A stretch of DNA of 64,000 nucleotides from Todiramphus chloris collaris. Its lineage: Eukaryota; Chordata; Aves; Coraciiformes; Alcedinidae. The notes beneath the pieces were generated by a model. It was not told the origin of the DNA. It made no database searches and worked only from the letters and a program-made list of their open reading frames with translations. Location of the stretch: the NCBI GenBank assembly GCA_025345505.1, contig JANVCC010000047.1:6933373-6997372 (forward strand), written 5' to 3'. Shown here piece after piece: positions 35,545 through 48,102 of this stretch. Numbering within the stretch: the first letter of the stretch is position 1; each line of letters opens with the position of its first letter. The position numbers were made by a program, and so were the translations under genes.

Positions 35545-36807
35545 TGAAAAGCTGGCTGAAGGCTTTTGTGTTTCTAAACTGATCTAACAATAAGGGCTGG
35601 ATTTTATAAGAGTAGATTAAGAGAGAAACTTGCATGACAGGAGAATATATTCCTTTCCAAATTATAAGTTGCGTTGCTTGACTCGATGCTGTTAACTTTT
35701 CCTCCTCCAGGTAAATGGAAAGCCAAGATGGCCTTCAAGGAAAATCGAAGTGGGACGAGCCCTCAAGTTGGTTGCCCTCACATGTAATTAGTGTGCTCCA
35801 TTGGCTCAGCATCACCATAGCAAGAAGAGGGAGGGACTTCTCCCCTTGGGAGGTCTAGAATGACATAAAATCCATTCCATCCTCGGGGCACCATATTTCC
35901 CATAGACAAGGGGAAATGAGAAAGCCAGAGCTTCATTTGTAAAGTTGGTAAATATACAGGCAGTGCTCACAGTTTTTTTCCTTGTGTCAAAAGTGAAGTC
36001 TCCAAGTGTCAGGGTCTTGCAAAAATCTGTTTTATTATCTGTGGTGGACATAGATCACAAGGTTTTCTTTAAACAAGTCAGAGCTGCTCTTGTCTGCTTG
36101 CCATCTGAATCTGCCCCCAGGGTCAGTCTAGCAGAGTTCAAATGTGAAGACTACCCATGCTCTCATTAGGTATTTTGGGAATTCTCTTCGAGGTTTGCTC
36201 TATGAATCACAAAAAGCACCTGCAATTATTTTGCTTGGGCTTTGCAGGGCCCTCCCTCTCCACAACCCTTCTCTCTTTCATCATGCCACAACAAGCTGGA
36301 GAAACCAACACAGAAACCAGCCAGGACTTTTATGTAGCTTCTTGCGAAGAAGACGAGAAAAAACACATTGGATGCACTTAGCAGTTGTTTTCCCCACCCC
36401 TTGCCCTACTTTTAAGAAAGAAAAAAACCATCACAAACAATGTAACAGCAATAATTAAATCCTTGGCATTTTCATGTTCTCCTAAAGTGACATGATCTAA
36501 TCAAGAGACCTTTAACTTCTGTGGGAATGGTCTTCAGAAGAGACAAAGGCAACTGAATAAAACATCCAGTTTAAAGGTTCTGCTTGAAATGCTCCTATCT
36601 TTGAGTGATGTCGAAGGTTTCTTTTGACATTGGCACCCTAAATGCTGAGATGAGATTTATGAAGTAGTCCAGTGGGTTCTAATTGGCACAAAGATCTGGA
36701 GTGTTTGGTTTGTTTATTTTTCCCTAACTTAAACAGCAGCAACAAAACTAGGTTTCCTGAGGCATTCAAGAAGTACTTGACTCTATCCAGGGCACTTTTT
36801 TTGAGGT

Positions 36808-37134
36808 AGAATCATAGAATGTTAGGGGTTGGAAGGGACCTCTGGACATCATTGAGTCCAATGCCCCTGCCAGAGCAGGATCACCCAGGGCATGTTGCAC
36901 AGCAACGCATCCAGATGGGTTTTGAAAGTCTCTAGAGAAGGAGACTCCACAACCTCCCTGGGAAGCCTGTTCCAGGCTCTGTCACCCTCCCAATAAAGAA
37001 GTTCCTCCTCAGTTCCATGCTCAAGTTTATACCCATTGTTCCTTGTCCTATTGCTGGGCACTACAGAAAAGAGCTTGGCCCCTTCCATGTGACACCCACC
37101 CTTCAGATATTTATAGACATTAATAAGATCCCCA
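36808..37134 (-). mobile_element. CR1 LINE fragment (group B)
   Basis: gaatcatagaatgttagggg at the reversed 3' end, then ccagatgggttttgaaagtc, caagtttatacccattgttc and cttcagatatttatagacat. The copy is well preserved, close to 43637-45411 and 51087-51630, and 5'-truncated. Confidence 0.94.
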
Positions 37135-38396
37135 ATCAACAGAAATCCCAGGAGATCAAGAAATTACAGAATTCTTACAGATAGTGTCTTTTAAGCCTCG
37201 TTGGTGGGAATCTACCATCAAAACATTCCACTTGCTTCCGAACTGTAAGCCACTGCAAAATGGGTTTGCTAAAGCTGACAAAATTAACTTCGATTTCTAA
37301 TCTTTCGCCATAAACCATCTTCTCCAAGAAATGCAATTTTCTCAACAAGGAAAATGTCACCTATTAGAAACTCCACGCAGGAAACTGGAGTTCATTACAC
37401 CCCTAAAACGAGAGTGTATCGTTATTATTATACAAAGTATGCCAACATTATGTCCACAGATGACTAGGTAAGCAATTAAATATGAAAGCTAACTGAATAA
37501 ACAACAGGATTCATTTTTGGCAGTTGAGATCACAGCTAAAATTGTCTTAGCTTCTGATGTGTCACATTATTTTCAGATATATGTATAATATACGTCAGTG
37601 TCCACGCTTCTTGCTGCATTACCAGGCTAATGGTACAGGGTGATAAAATATAACAAGACTTTCTGTTATATATCCTCTTAACCAACCTTTTCCATCTCAC
37701 ATTATATTCAGACAGTTAACTGACTTTACCAATATATATTTAATTTGATGATGCTTAGGGCTTCTCATTAAATTCTTTCCCAGTGAACTAATTCATTCCA
37801 TAAACTTAAACGTGCTCTAGAACATTACTGTATTGTAAATTGTTTTTTGGTTTTTTTTTTTTTTTCCTTCCTTCACAGAAGTCTATTAAAAAAAAAAAAT
37901 TGTGAATCTGCTCTGCCATTGACATTTGGGGATAATGAGTGAAAATCTCACATTGGTAACGGACGATGTGAGCGGGAGCTCTGTGTGTAAATGCTTCATA
38001 CAGCTCAGGAGTCTGTACCTCAAATCCTCTGTGAGAAAATCTGCTTTTATAATAACTACAGTTTATGGAACTTTCCTTACAATACTGAATTATTCATTTG
38101 GCCCCCTCATCAACTCTTCTAGAATTTTTAGGAATTGAACAAAACTCTCTGCACACTCTCTCGGGTTCCTTTTGGAACAGCTGATTTACAAACCTAAAGC
38201 CTTGGTGTGAAAGCTCTGGAGGGAGTGTTTACATTCCAGCAAGGCTAATTTAAGCATTCATCATTGCAACAGATAAGTCACAACTACTTATTTATTGTGC
38301 TGAAATGTTGGAAGCCCGATGATTTAATTGGTCGTACCTCAAAAGAATGGCAGAATCAGAGCCATGGAATTATTTTAACACTTTCAGAGCTGAGCT

Positions 38397-38434
38397 GTGT
38401 CAGTACAGATCTAAAGTGTCAGTACAGATCTAAA
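38397..38434. repeat. Two-copy 19-bp direct repeat
   Basis: gtgtcagtacagatctaaa occurs twice in perfect tandem and runs into an A10 tract. Confidence 0.9.
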
Positions 38435-38840
38435 AAAAAAAAGCTCCTTGTGATTTGTTGTGACTGCAGTTGTGCTGTGCATTCATCCACTGCTTTATCC
38501 TGAGCAGGGTGTGGACTGAGGGGGTGCTGATTGTACTGGACATAGATTTGCTGTAGAGAATGATGCGGATCCAAGTTTTTCATCAGAGGCCTCTCTAGTG
38601 CCAATACATTTTTCTCCTCCTCTCCCTCTCCCTCTCCTCACCAGTTTCAGGGATTCTGTAGTTTTCTAAGGTGCCTGCCAGTTAGTTGAAAGGTGGAAAA
38701 TTGGCAAAAGAGCTCTTGCCAGTGAAGTCGTTTTCACACATGCTGTGTTTAGGTGTTGCATACTCTGTGTGAATGTTTGTATGTCTATGATGGATGAATC
38801 AGTAAGTAGATAAAGCTAATTTACCAGTATAAATCTATTA

Positions 38841-38969
38841 TAGAATGACAGAATGGTTTGGGTTGGAAGGAATCTTGAAGATCATCCAGTTCCAACCCCC
38901 CTGCCACAGGCAGGGGCACCTTCCACCGGACCAGGTTGCTCAAAGCCCCATCCAACCTGGTCTTGAACA
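38841..38969 (-). mobile_element. CR1 3' tail (group D)
   Basis: The reversed tail tagaatgacagaatggtttg, then ccaacccccctgccacaggc, ggaccaggttgctcaaagcc and ccatccaacctggtcttgaa. Confidence 0.92.
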
Positions 38970-39954
38970 TAGTTGTGTTGTATATTTTAATTGTGCCTGT
39001 TTCAGACAGTACCAAACTGTATGTCCTTGACAAATGACTATGTCTGTGACAGTCTGATATGTCAGGCTATCCTCACATTTCAGTCTTTAACAGATGCTGT
39101 ACCTCGGTTCTCCGAATGCCATGACATTCTCAGCATTTGGGAATGCTCATTGCATTTTGCTGCTTGTTGACAAGAAAATTCAGAAAACTGTAATCATTAC
39201 TCTGGGCACTGTTTGGGTCGGTAACAGCAGAGGATGCACTCCATAAAGCAGCAGAAATGTTACAAGCACCACAAGTTGAAATAACCTCAGAAATTAGGTA
39301 TCATTTGAAGTTTTCATATAAATGGTTTTGAAGAGTGTGGCTATCTCCATTGCTAGACCTGAGCACTGCAGACCACAAAGAGCTGAGGGAATTCAAAGGA
39401 ATAAAATTAACTTGTGATGAAACAGTGTTGGAAAGAATCAGCATCCATGGAAGAACAGGTTGGAGATGATGTACATAGAAAGAGATACGGAACTTCCAGA
39501 CCAATCCCTGCTATGAATTGGGTGCAAATGCAGCTTCAGGCAAGTTTAAGTGAACCACAGAAGACTGAGCTTTCTTATTCCATTCAGCACACTTCACTGA
39601 TGCAGCAGATACCAGGCTGAAAGTCATCTCCTTTCACCTCTGAATCTTCCTCTTCCTCCCCTCCAGCCCCTACCCTCAGACAACTGTTCCTGCCATCAAG
39701 GTATGCTCATCCCTTTTTTTTCTGCACCATTCTGCAGTCTGTAAGCAGCCATTGTGCTTTCAAAACTAATCTTCTTTCTATTTATATATCAATAAAAAAT
39801 AAAAGCCCAGACTGCAGCATTTCACTAAACAACTTCAGGGATTTGAAAGAGAAAACAAGCCTATTTCACTTCAAAATGTCAAGATTCAATTCACCCGACC
39901 CTGTTATTCAGCACACACAAAGAAGGGATAAAATATATCCCAAAGTGTGGTGAG

Positions 39955-40160
39955 TGACTACCAATCAAAAAATGTCACTTTTAGGTAGACAGCGATTGAT
40001 AAACCTCTGGGAAGGACGGGAACAAGCGGGGTACTAATGACAACAATTACACACATACACACCCCGAGAGGGGGAGGCAAAAGACGTGGTAATTAAGGCT
40101 GTAATCTGTGTACCACAAATAAATATTAACTGACACCGAAAGCAGCAGAAATGAGTTTGC
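39955..40160. promoter_or_regulatory. Candidate conserved non-coding element
   Basis: Unique, moderately GC-balanced sequence with agcgattgataaacctctgg, tactaatgacaacaattac, ggtaattaaggctgtaatc and ataaatattaactgac. It is called on motif density only. Confidence 0.28.
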
Positions 40161-40589
40161 TATTGTCTCCGTTTGGCATCCACTCCACAGCGATAGCATT
40201 TGCCTGTGTTCTGCTCCTACAAAAATAGCAACGGCAGTTTAAATAAGTAGAGAGACTGTTTGAAGATTTTTTGAAGGTTGTTGGTTCCCCCACTCCCCCT
40301 TTTCTTCTCTCTTGGAAGAATGCCTCTATTCTAAAGAGATGATTGCAAAATAATCTGAGGAGGATACTTTCAACTTCAATATCAGCCACTAGAATTCCTC
40401 TGTGTCTTTTTTTTTTGGTCTCCAATTTTCATGACAGTATGTTTACTAAGAACAAATTCATAGACATAAGCCAACAAAGAATACATCACTCTGAGGTATA
40501 TAATGAAGGCTGGGCTTGAAAGCACCATTTTTAACAGCCTGCAAGGAACTAACCACAGAAGGGCTACCTTGCAGCCGTTGAAGGGATGT

Positions 40590-40700
40590 TCTACGTAATT
40601 CGGAGTGTTTAATTAGCTGCTTAATTATCACGTCACCAATTCAGAAACCTCGGCCACGTTAACGCCCAGGTCTTTTGATCGCATGCCATGTTCTTGGGAC
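40590..40700. promoter_or_regulatory. Candidate conserved non-coding element
   Basis: gtttaattagctgcttaatt followed by atcacgtcaccaattcag and ttttgatcgcatgccatg lie in unique sequence. Two TAATTA-like sites occur within 20 bp. The enhancer role is inferred. Confidence 0.27.
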
Positions 40701-40809
40701 CTGTGCTGTGCCACTCGGGGATCTACTCTCCTCTTGCTTGCCTTGTGCTGTAATGACTTCAGGCAGTTCAAAGGAGTAAGCTAAATACTGCAAAGTGCAC
40801 GGGGAGTTA

Positions 40810-40891
40810 GAATCACAGGATCATAGAATCACAGAAGGGCAGGGGTTGGAAGGGACCTCTGGAAATCACCAAGTCCAACCCCCCCTGCCCC
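40810..40891 (-). mobile_element. CR1 3' tail (group B)
   Basis: gaatcacaggatcatagaat then ggcaggggttggaagggacc and accaagtccaaccccccctg. Only about 82 bp remain. Confidence 0.88.
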
Positions 40892-41358
40892 AACTGTTGC
40901 ACAGTTATTTTCTGCTGTCAAAATCTCCACCTTTTACTTAGATTTGGATTAGCACAAGAGTGTTATGTAGAGCCAGGAGAAACAGCAGAGCCTGTCTGGA
41001 GGAAGAGTGCATGTCAGCTAAATTAACCAAGACAGAATCAGCGTGACTCGCTTCGGTGAACCAGTAACGCCGCCTTCTCCTCATCACTGTGAAATCCTGT
41101 CTGGGTAAAGACCTGGGGCTGCATGAACAGTGATTACAGCCCCTGAGGACTCAGGGAGAAAGGACAACACACCATGCCACCTCGTGGTCTCCTAGCTGGC
41201 AATTAATATGTACACTATGCATTGCTAAAAGGCATTGACTATAGGACCGTGTGCTTTCTACTACAAAACTCCATCATCCCCTTTCCAGAGCTTCTCTCTT
41301 CAGGGTCCCCAATTCTTCCTCATCTCCCACTCCTCCAACATATTTGTAATGCTTCCTA

Positions 41359-41805
41359 GTCCAGCGGAGGCTACAAGGATGATTATGGGATTGAAGCATC
41401 ACCTATGCTGGGGAAAGGCTGAGAGTCCTGGGGCTGTTCAGCTGGAGAAGAGCAGCCTGAGAGGGGAGCTGAGCAATGCTGAGCAAGAGCTACAGGGCCC
41501 ATGGGGGCAAGAGGATGGGGCCAGACTCTTGTCAGTGGTGCCCAGTGACAGGACAAGGGGCAATGGGCACAAATGGGAATCCAGGAGGTTCCATCGGAAC
41601 AGGAGGAGAAAGTCGTTTGGTGTGAGGATGTCAGAGCCTGGCCCAGGCTGCCCAGAGGGGCTGTGGAGTTTCCTTGTCTGCAGCGATTCCGAACCTGCCT
41701 GGACACTGCGATGCTGGGCCCCCTGCTGGATGGAGCAGGGGGGTGGCACCAGAGCATCTCCAGAGGGCCCTTCCAACCCCCACCATCCTATGATTCTGTG
41801 ATTCC
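41359..41805 (+). mobile_element. CR1 LINE fragment (group A) with complete 3' end
   Basis: From gtccagcggaggctacaagg through ctgagaggggagctgagcaa and ctgctggatggagcaggggg to cctatgattctgtgattc. Few obvious changes relative to the other group A copies suggest a fairly young insertion. The 188-codon open frame running through it is not a gene. Confidence 0.94.
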
Positions 41806-43094
41806 GTAACACATCAGTAAAATTCATGAATACACTTCTCTTTTTCGGTGACATATTGAGTAATGGCAAATCAGAAAAAATCAGTCTTAGACCGACACTT
41901 ATGAAGCTCCTACATCAGGAAGGAGATTTTGGCACTAATGTAACCAATGGTTGCCATCACTCCTTCAATCACTTTCTTACATGACCTACAATTTCTTTAA
42001 CAGTTGCCACCTTGCCTGGCTTAACCAATACACATTCAAATGGCACTGCACCCATTGTCTTATTGAATTCCAGACAGACTGACCAACTGCATTCCTGCTG
42101 TGGAGAAGAAAATTTATATTACACAAAAATATCCTACTAATTTGGCATGACCTACCTTGGTAAATTTATTTGTCTATGATCGTATTTGCATTTAATCTCA
42201 TTTCCAATTTTTTTTTCTTAACAAAATGTTTCAAAGTCTTGAATAAAATATTATTAGTAATATTATCTGAGACAAAAGTTGCCCATGTAGTTTTTCTCTT
42301 CAAGATGGGAACTACATTCAATATTCTCTAGTCATAAAGAACCAACCTGACTCAATAGCTGTATTCAGAATTTTTGCTGGAGGACCTGTCATTTCATCTG
42401 ATGGTTCTTTTGGAATTAGAGAAGGTGTAACATTTGCTCCTCCAGCGCAGGTATATCAGGAGTTTTGAGTTTTGCTTCCACCTGACAGAGGTAATTTCCA
42501 TTTCTATACCTTTATTCATGTCAATCATCCTTCCTGACAGGCATTTATCCCCATGTTAACCACCATCATGACCCTTAGGTTCAAGAAACCCCCTTCAGCA
42601 TGGAGATCAGGAAGAAAAAGTGTAAGAAGGTTAAATCATGAAAAGAGAGCATACATTATGCTGAATGGCTCAAGTATACTCACACCTTTGATGATTTGCT
42701 TGGTGAGTTATGTAATAGCTGAACCTCATGGTAACAGCCTTTACTTAGAACTAAAGGAAATTATTTTTGATGAATACTAATTGTGTTTACTTTGTGGTTT
42801 CAACCATCCCTTGGTCTGAGTGCTGCTAAGAAGCAAAGAAAATGTATTTCCACTGATGCTCTGATGTAAAATATCACATTCTCCTGTTCCAGAGAGGCAC
42901 GAGAAGCCTGATTTGTCCCAGGACACGCAGAAAGACTGTGGCAGAGACAGAAATATTCACACAACCTTGGGACCCAATCTGAAAATAATCCTTCTTATTC
43001 TAAATCCTATAATCTGGTACAAAATTACACACTTACTCCTAATATCAAGTATTTCTGGTAAAAGCTGAGAGCATATCAAATGAAAATGACAGAG

Positions 43095-43386
43095 CAGATG
43101 AAAGACCTGGGTGTATTATTGATCACAGTGTTATTACAAGCCATCATTATGATGCAGCCTTAAATAAAGAAATCCAATTCTAGGCTGCAACAGGATGGAC
43201 ATTGCCAATGATGGAGAAGTATTTGTGCCAGGGTAAGCGGCACTGGCAAGACCTTATCTGGACTCCTCCAGATTGTCAAAAAAAATTAACTCAAACTGGA
43301 ACAGATACAAAGAAGAGCTGCTGTGTTAACAATTGGACTTGCTGGTCTTGAAGGTCTCTTCAAGATCAGGATGATTCTATGATTCT
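43095..43386 (+). mobile_element. Ancient CR1/L3-type fragment with CR1 tail
   Basis: aaagacctgggtgtattatt, tgatgcagccttaaataaag and ccaattctaggctgcaac follow the order of the CR1 segment that normally reads gacctgggtgt...gccaatggcatcctg. The end has ggacttgctggtcttgaagg and gatgattctatgattct. It is strongly diverged, so this is either one very old element or an old piece with a later tail beside it. Confidence 0.55.
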
Positions 43387-43636
43387 AAAATATCAAATGC
43401 TAGCTTATGAAGCCTAGGAACTCAGATATAAAATGGGAAATGGGTTCTCAGATGTCTAATTACAGACATGGTTAAAAATATCCCTTAATAGATGATTTAT
43501 TTTTAAAGTTGAGTTATGTATTTTAAATACTACAATTTTTAAAGGTCAGTGCATGTTAATCTTTAACAAGTTTACAGCAACTTGGGGCAAACTGAAGAGG
43601 CAGGTCAAGGCGCAGGAAATACGCAGCGGAGTTTGG

Positions 43637-43940
43637 ATCACAGAATGTTAGGGGTTGGAAGGGACCTCTGGAGATCATCAAGTCCAACTCCCCTGCCAGA
43701 GCAGGGTCACCAAGGGCAGGCCACACAGGAACAGATCCAGGCGGGCCCTGAAAGTCTCCAGAGAAGGAGACTCCACAACCTCTCTGGGCAGCCTGTTCCT
43801 GGCTCTGTCACCCTCCCAGTACAGAAGTTCCTCCTCATGTTGAGGTGGAACCTTCTATGCTCAAGTTTATACCCATTGTTCCTTGTTTTATTGCTGGGCA
43901 CTACAGAAAAGAGCCTGGCCCCTTCCACTTGACACCCACC
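43637..43940 (-). mobile_element. CR1 LINE (group B), 3' half, interrupted by an LTR
   Basis: The reversed 3' end atcacagaatgttaggggtt, then ggcaggccacacaggaacag, tcatgttgaggtggaacctt and ccccttccacttgacacccacc, where it stops abruptly. The CR1 consensus continues at 45012 without loss, so the two pieces are one insertion split by the intervening LTR. Confidence 0.95.
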
Positions 43941-45011
43941 TGTGGAATAATGACTGGAGATGACTTAAAAATTAAAATCATACTAAAGATGCAGCATTGT
44001 TCACACATTAAGGAAAGGTGTAACGTCAGAGAAACTTTCAGAGTAGAGTGCAACTGATATGCAAGGAATCCATTTCACAACAGTTCCCTAAGCAACATTG
44101 TTTGCAAGCAATACAGGGGATGGAGTGGAGTGAATATCCCATGGCCAGGCCCTGTGAAATCACAGAAGAGATGGGAACTTGATGGCACTACAGGACTGAT
44201 AAGCTGCCTGCTTGCGACCCTGTGCCAACAGTCTGCCGGTTTTTGACAAAGTACTGTCCTTGTGAGAGCTTCACTCATTATAATATCATTATAATACCAA
44301 ACACACCTCCATCCCAATGGATACCTGCCTCCAAAATGTGACCACCCCTCACTGAGCTTGTGCTGTGAATTTTCTTAAGCTGTATCTTTAAAAGTAAAGC
44401 AAGAGAAATTTACACCAATCATAATAAAGGTATTTATGACTAAAGTCACTCAAGCTCCACCTTGAAGATAAAAATTATTATAAAAACGGTTTAGGTAAGG
44501 GGGGATGTTGGGGAAGACATCATTGTGGACCATCTCTGACTCCTGGGATCAGTCGATGGGCTGAACCTTGCTTCCCCCCGCCTAGGGACACCTTTGGGTA
44601 GGATCTGGACTTTAAACTTAGAAATCTTCTCTTTGATTTAACACATTTGGTATACCATACATATATACTTTGCAGACAGTGTATTTATCACCAGCAATCT
44701 AAAAGAACTTGTATTTCTGTTGCTCTCAATAAACTGCATTTTCATGCAGCTAGTCACAGAAGTTCTCTCACTGGCCGCTGTCAGTTCCTTACTGGCTGTG
44801 TGGTAGCGTGGAGCGTGACTGGGCTGGGAGTGCAGGGGGCTAGTAGTGAATCCGAGCCATGGTAGTTCAGATGGACTAAATGCAACCAGACTAATAAGTG
44901 CCAAATTGGACATCACTCAGAATCTAAACCCAGCCCCTCTGATATCTGAGGAACAACTGGAACACAAGGGGGTTTATTTTCTGCCAAATTACTTTACCCT
45001 TTCACCTGACA
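43941..45011 (+). mobile_element. Fossil solo LTR (endogenous retrovirus, probably ERVL-like) inside a CR1
   Basis: This 1,071-bp insertion begins TGTGGAATAATG and ends TTTCACCTGACA (TGT...ACA ends). It is flanked by a 5-bp direct repeat CCACC (43936-43940 and 45012-45016), and it interrupts an otherwise continuous CR1. A polyadenylation signal (caataaactgcattttcatg, about 44729) lies some 280 bp from the right end, which suggests plus orientation with U3-R-U5 in the usual order. No internal retroviral region is present, as expected after recombination between two LTRs. A 5-bp target repeat is typical of class III (ERVL) elements. It is younger than the group B CR1 it landed in. An 11-bp target repeat with a non-LTR insert is the alternative reading. 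Confidence 0.68.
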
Positions 45012-45411
45012 CCACCCTTCAGATATTTACAGACATTAATAAGGTCCCCTCTCAGTCTTCTCCTCTTCAGATTAAACAGCCCCAGTTTTCCCAGTCTTTC
45101 TTCACAGGGGAGATGCTCAAGTCCCTTCATCATCCTCGTAGCTCTCTGTTGGACTCTGTCCAGTAAATGCCTTTCTCTTTTAAACTGGGGAGTCCAAAAC
45201 TGGACACAGTATTCCAGGTGTGGTCTAACTAGGGCAGAGTAGAGGGGGAGGAGAACCTCCCTAGACCTGTTGGACACAGTTTTCCTAATGCTCCTCAGGA
45301 TGCCATTGGCCTTCCTGGCCACAAGGGCACATTGCTGTCCCATGGAGAACTTGCTGTCTACTAGGCCTCCAAGGTTTTTCTCCCTGGTGCTGCTTTCCAG
45401 CAGAGTGTCCC
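45012..45411 (-). mobile_element. CR1 LINE (group B), 5' half, continuation after the LTR
   Basis: ccacccttcagatatttaca resumes the CR1 at the exact base where 43940 stopped. It continues through cccagtctttcttcacaggg, gaactttgg-type contact blocks (aactggggagtccaaaactgg) and aggatgccattggccttcct to gctttccagcagagtgtcc. The minus strand codes [20 protein letters not shown], the end of the CR1 reverse-transcriptase frame, in broken form. Confidence 0.95.
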
Positions 45412-46779
45412 TGAAAACATCTTGTGAGATGTCTGCTTACAAAATGCCTTGTTGCACAAGGGTCATTTGCAAATTAAAAGCATGAAACTGCTTATGCTAC
45501 TCAAAACTGTATTAGCAGAAGCACAAGACAGCATGTGGCCCAATTAATCTTATGAACTTGGCATTAACACATTACTAGCTCACAATGTAGATTACACATT
45601 TATGAGCATATCAACATCCAGTGCAGAGGAAAATATGCCCCAGAGCACCTTTTGAGTGTAATTTTCTTCTACAAAATAAAACAAGAGGTTTCAGAGCAAC
45701 GGCCAGTAGCACTTTCAGGCTCCATGAGAAATTGGGTGGTCACATTATTATCAGAGGCTACAAATGGCTGCTTCAACATTCGATCTCCAGTTTCTGATGA
45801 AGCCTGTCATTACGAAGTTTTAAAAGGGGGAGGTATATAGAAAGGTTTATTTTCTATACAAGCCCCTCTCAAGACATATGGAACGCCAATATATACATGT
45901 ACTACTGAAAGGGTTGCAACGCTCTACAGTAAAGAAACAATCAAAACATCCTGCCTGGCCTGGTGGAACTGAGTGGTTTCTCACGTTGCCCATGGGATCC
46001 GTACTGCCTAAGATTACTTTCTGACTTTACCCTGGGTGTAACTGAAATATTGAGAAGCTGGGTAATAGGATCAAATCAAAGTCTGATCAGGAATAAAACC
46101 GATGAGTCTGGGATCTTAGATCACGCTTGACAGAATCTTGATGCAATGCTCTCACTACATCTCAATACACAGATGAAAGAGATCTTTCTTCTTCCATTAA
46201 TCTTGCTAAAATAATTTTCATTATTTTCTCATTCAAAGAGGCGACCTCTGTGCAGAATGTATCTGCTTTGGGTCACTGAAAAGACAGCATTCAGCCTGTC
46301 TTTGAGCATAGACCCCACTTGACCAGTTTCCAGGCCCAGAGCTACAAAAAGCCCCAAGATCTACCCCAAAATAGTCATCAGGTCTGATGACAAACACGCC
46401 AAACATACTGTTTGCTTTTCGTGCACATATTAACTGTGATGCAGTGGACATACTGCGTTGGGAACAGTCATGCTCTGTGTTTCCAGAAACATTAAGAGAG
46501 CCCAACTAGCCATGAGAGAAATTTCCCAGTGTCAGAGGGTCTAACACAGTGTAGAGCTGCAGAGTTTTGTCTTGTCCTTACTCTAGTTAAACACTAGGTG
46601 CACATTTCAGGCACTTCCATCTCGAACTACAGTAAAACAGGAGGCTTTTGGGCCCTGGGTCGTTGTGCATACTTTGAAACTGTACTGAATTGCATCAGTC
46701 TGATTCCTTTCAATCTCCATGACCTTGTTTTCATGGAAAGGAAACATGGAATGATCAGAGTCTGGGGCCCCCATAGTGC

Positions 46780-46953
46780 ATAGAATCATGGAAATGTTTA
46801 GGTTGGAAGGGACCTTTAAGGTCATCAAACCCAACCATTAACCCAGCACTGCCAGGGCACCACCAAACCATGTCCCTCAGCACTACATCTCCACGGCTTT
46901 GAAACCCCTCCAGGGATCATGGGGACTCCACCACTGCCCTGGGCAGCCTAGGC
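46780..46953 (-). mobile_element. CR1 3' end (group C)
   Basis: The reversed tail atagaatcatggaaatgttt, then aaccattaacccagcactgc, catgtccctcagcactacat and gggactccaccactgccctg. About 174 bp. Confidence 0.94.
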
Positions 46954-47499
46954 CTTTCAAATCAGCTTACATAGTGACAGTGTGGTTTACTCTGGAGTAG
47001 AGCACTAAGTCAGGTTCCAGCCAGCCCAGAAGTGTGTGGATGCAAAGCTATTTTTTCCAGCACAGTTTCACAAGAGCTTTCTTGAGGACACAGAGAGGGC
47101 TTGCTGCATCTTTGCAACACAACTGATAGATTTTTCACATTTCTTTTAGTGTAACTCAGATGTAAACTGATGATACAGCTCGTCATCTAACAAAGTAAAA
47201 GGAAGCAGTAAAGGGTGAAGGTACTATTTATGTGGGAAAAGCTTCAAAAAACTCAGATATCTGAAAAGCGATACAAATATTTGGAAAGGCATTCTGAACG
47301 ACAAGAAGTTGGTGAGGTTATTTCCTGTGAGCTTTATTTCTGAGTATCTCGGGATGTTCTGCTTTCAAAATACGTATTAGAGCTGCTTCCAAATTTTGCC
47401 TTCATGATTTACTGTGACAGATTCTAAATGTCTACGACAGCTCTATCAAAAGCACTTCTGAGTATACTGGACAGACCCAGAGACTTCAGTATGATGATG

Positions 47500-47575
47500 T
47501 GGTGTGGGAATGGGTGTCATCAGACCAGACGCCTTCACAAGGTCCCTTCCAGCCTACATTCTTCTGTAAGTCTGT
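47500..47575 (+). mobile_element. Possible very old CR1 tail
   Basis: Only caaggtcccttccagcctac followed by attcttctgtaagtctgt resembles a CR1 end. The remaining sequence is too diverged for a firm call. Confidence 0.35.
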
Positions 47576-48102
47576 CTGCTTACCCACTGCTACTTCTGAT
47601 TGCTGTAATAGCCCAAACAACTGGCTGCAAGTAAATGAAGAATTATGAAAAGGCTTCTCAGGAGTTTCACTGCTCCTCTCTAGAGGTCTGGATATATGGT
47701 AGAAATTTGTACTTAGCTTGTACCTCAGTCCTGGGGGAGAAAAATACTCAGGAAAAAAATTCCACTTGCCTTTCTATTAACTACAAATATCACATTAGGA
47801 AGCTCTCACTTGGTCTGACTGTGCCCAAGAAAAATATTTTTAACGTGGCCAAAACCCCCGTAAGAATTCTACTAAAGAATTGGGGATTTTTTTCCCTTTA
47901 ACAATGGGATTTTTGTCTAACAGGGTTGATAATGCACTCAAATACATGAAATACAAAGACACAGGATGGGCAGAAAGAAGTAAATAGACCCTTTCTTTTA
48001 GTACCTATGTCAAAATGAAATACGGACTTGAAAAGAAGTAACAGCATGACTAGCTTGGAATCCTTTGTTATATAAATGAGATAAATGAATTTGATTTTGG
48101 GT

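Noticed and set aside
41235-41801. A 188-codon open frame on the plus strand
   Set aside because: It runs through the 3' untranslated part of a CR1. The same frame is broken in the other copies.
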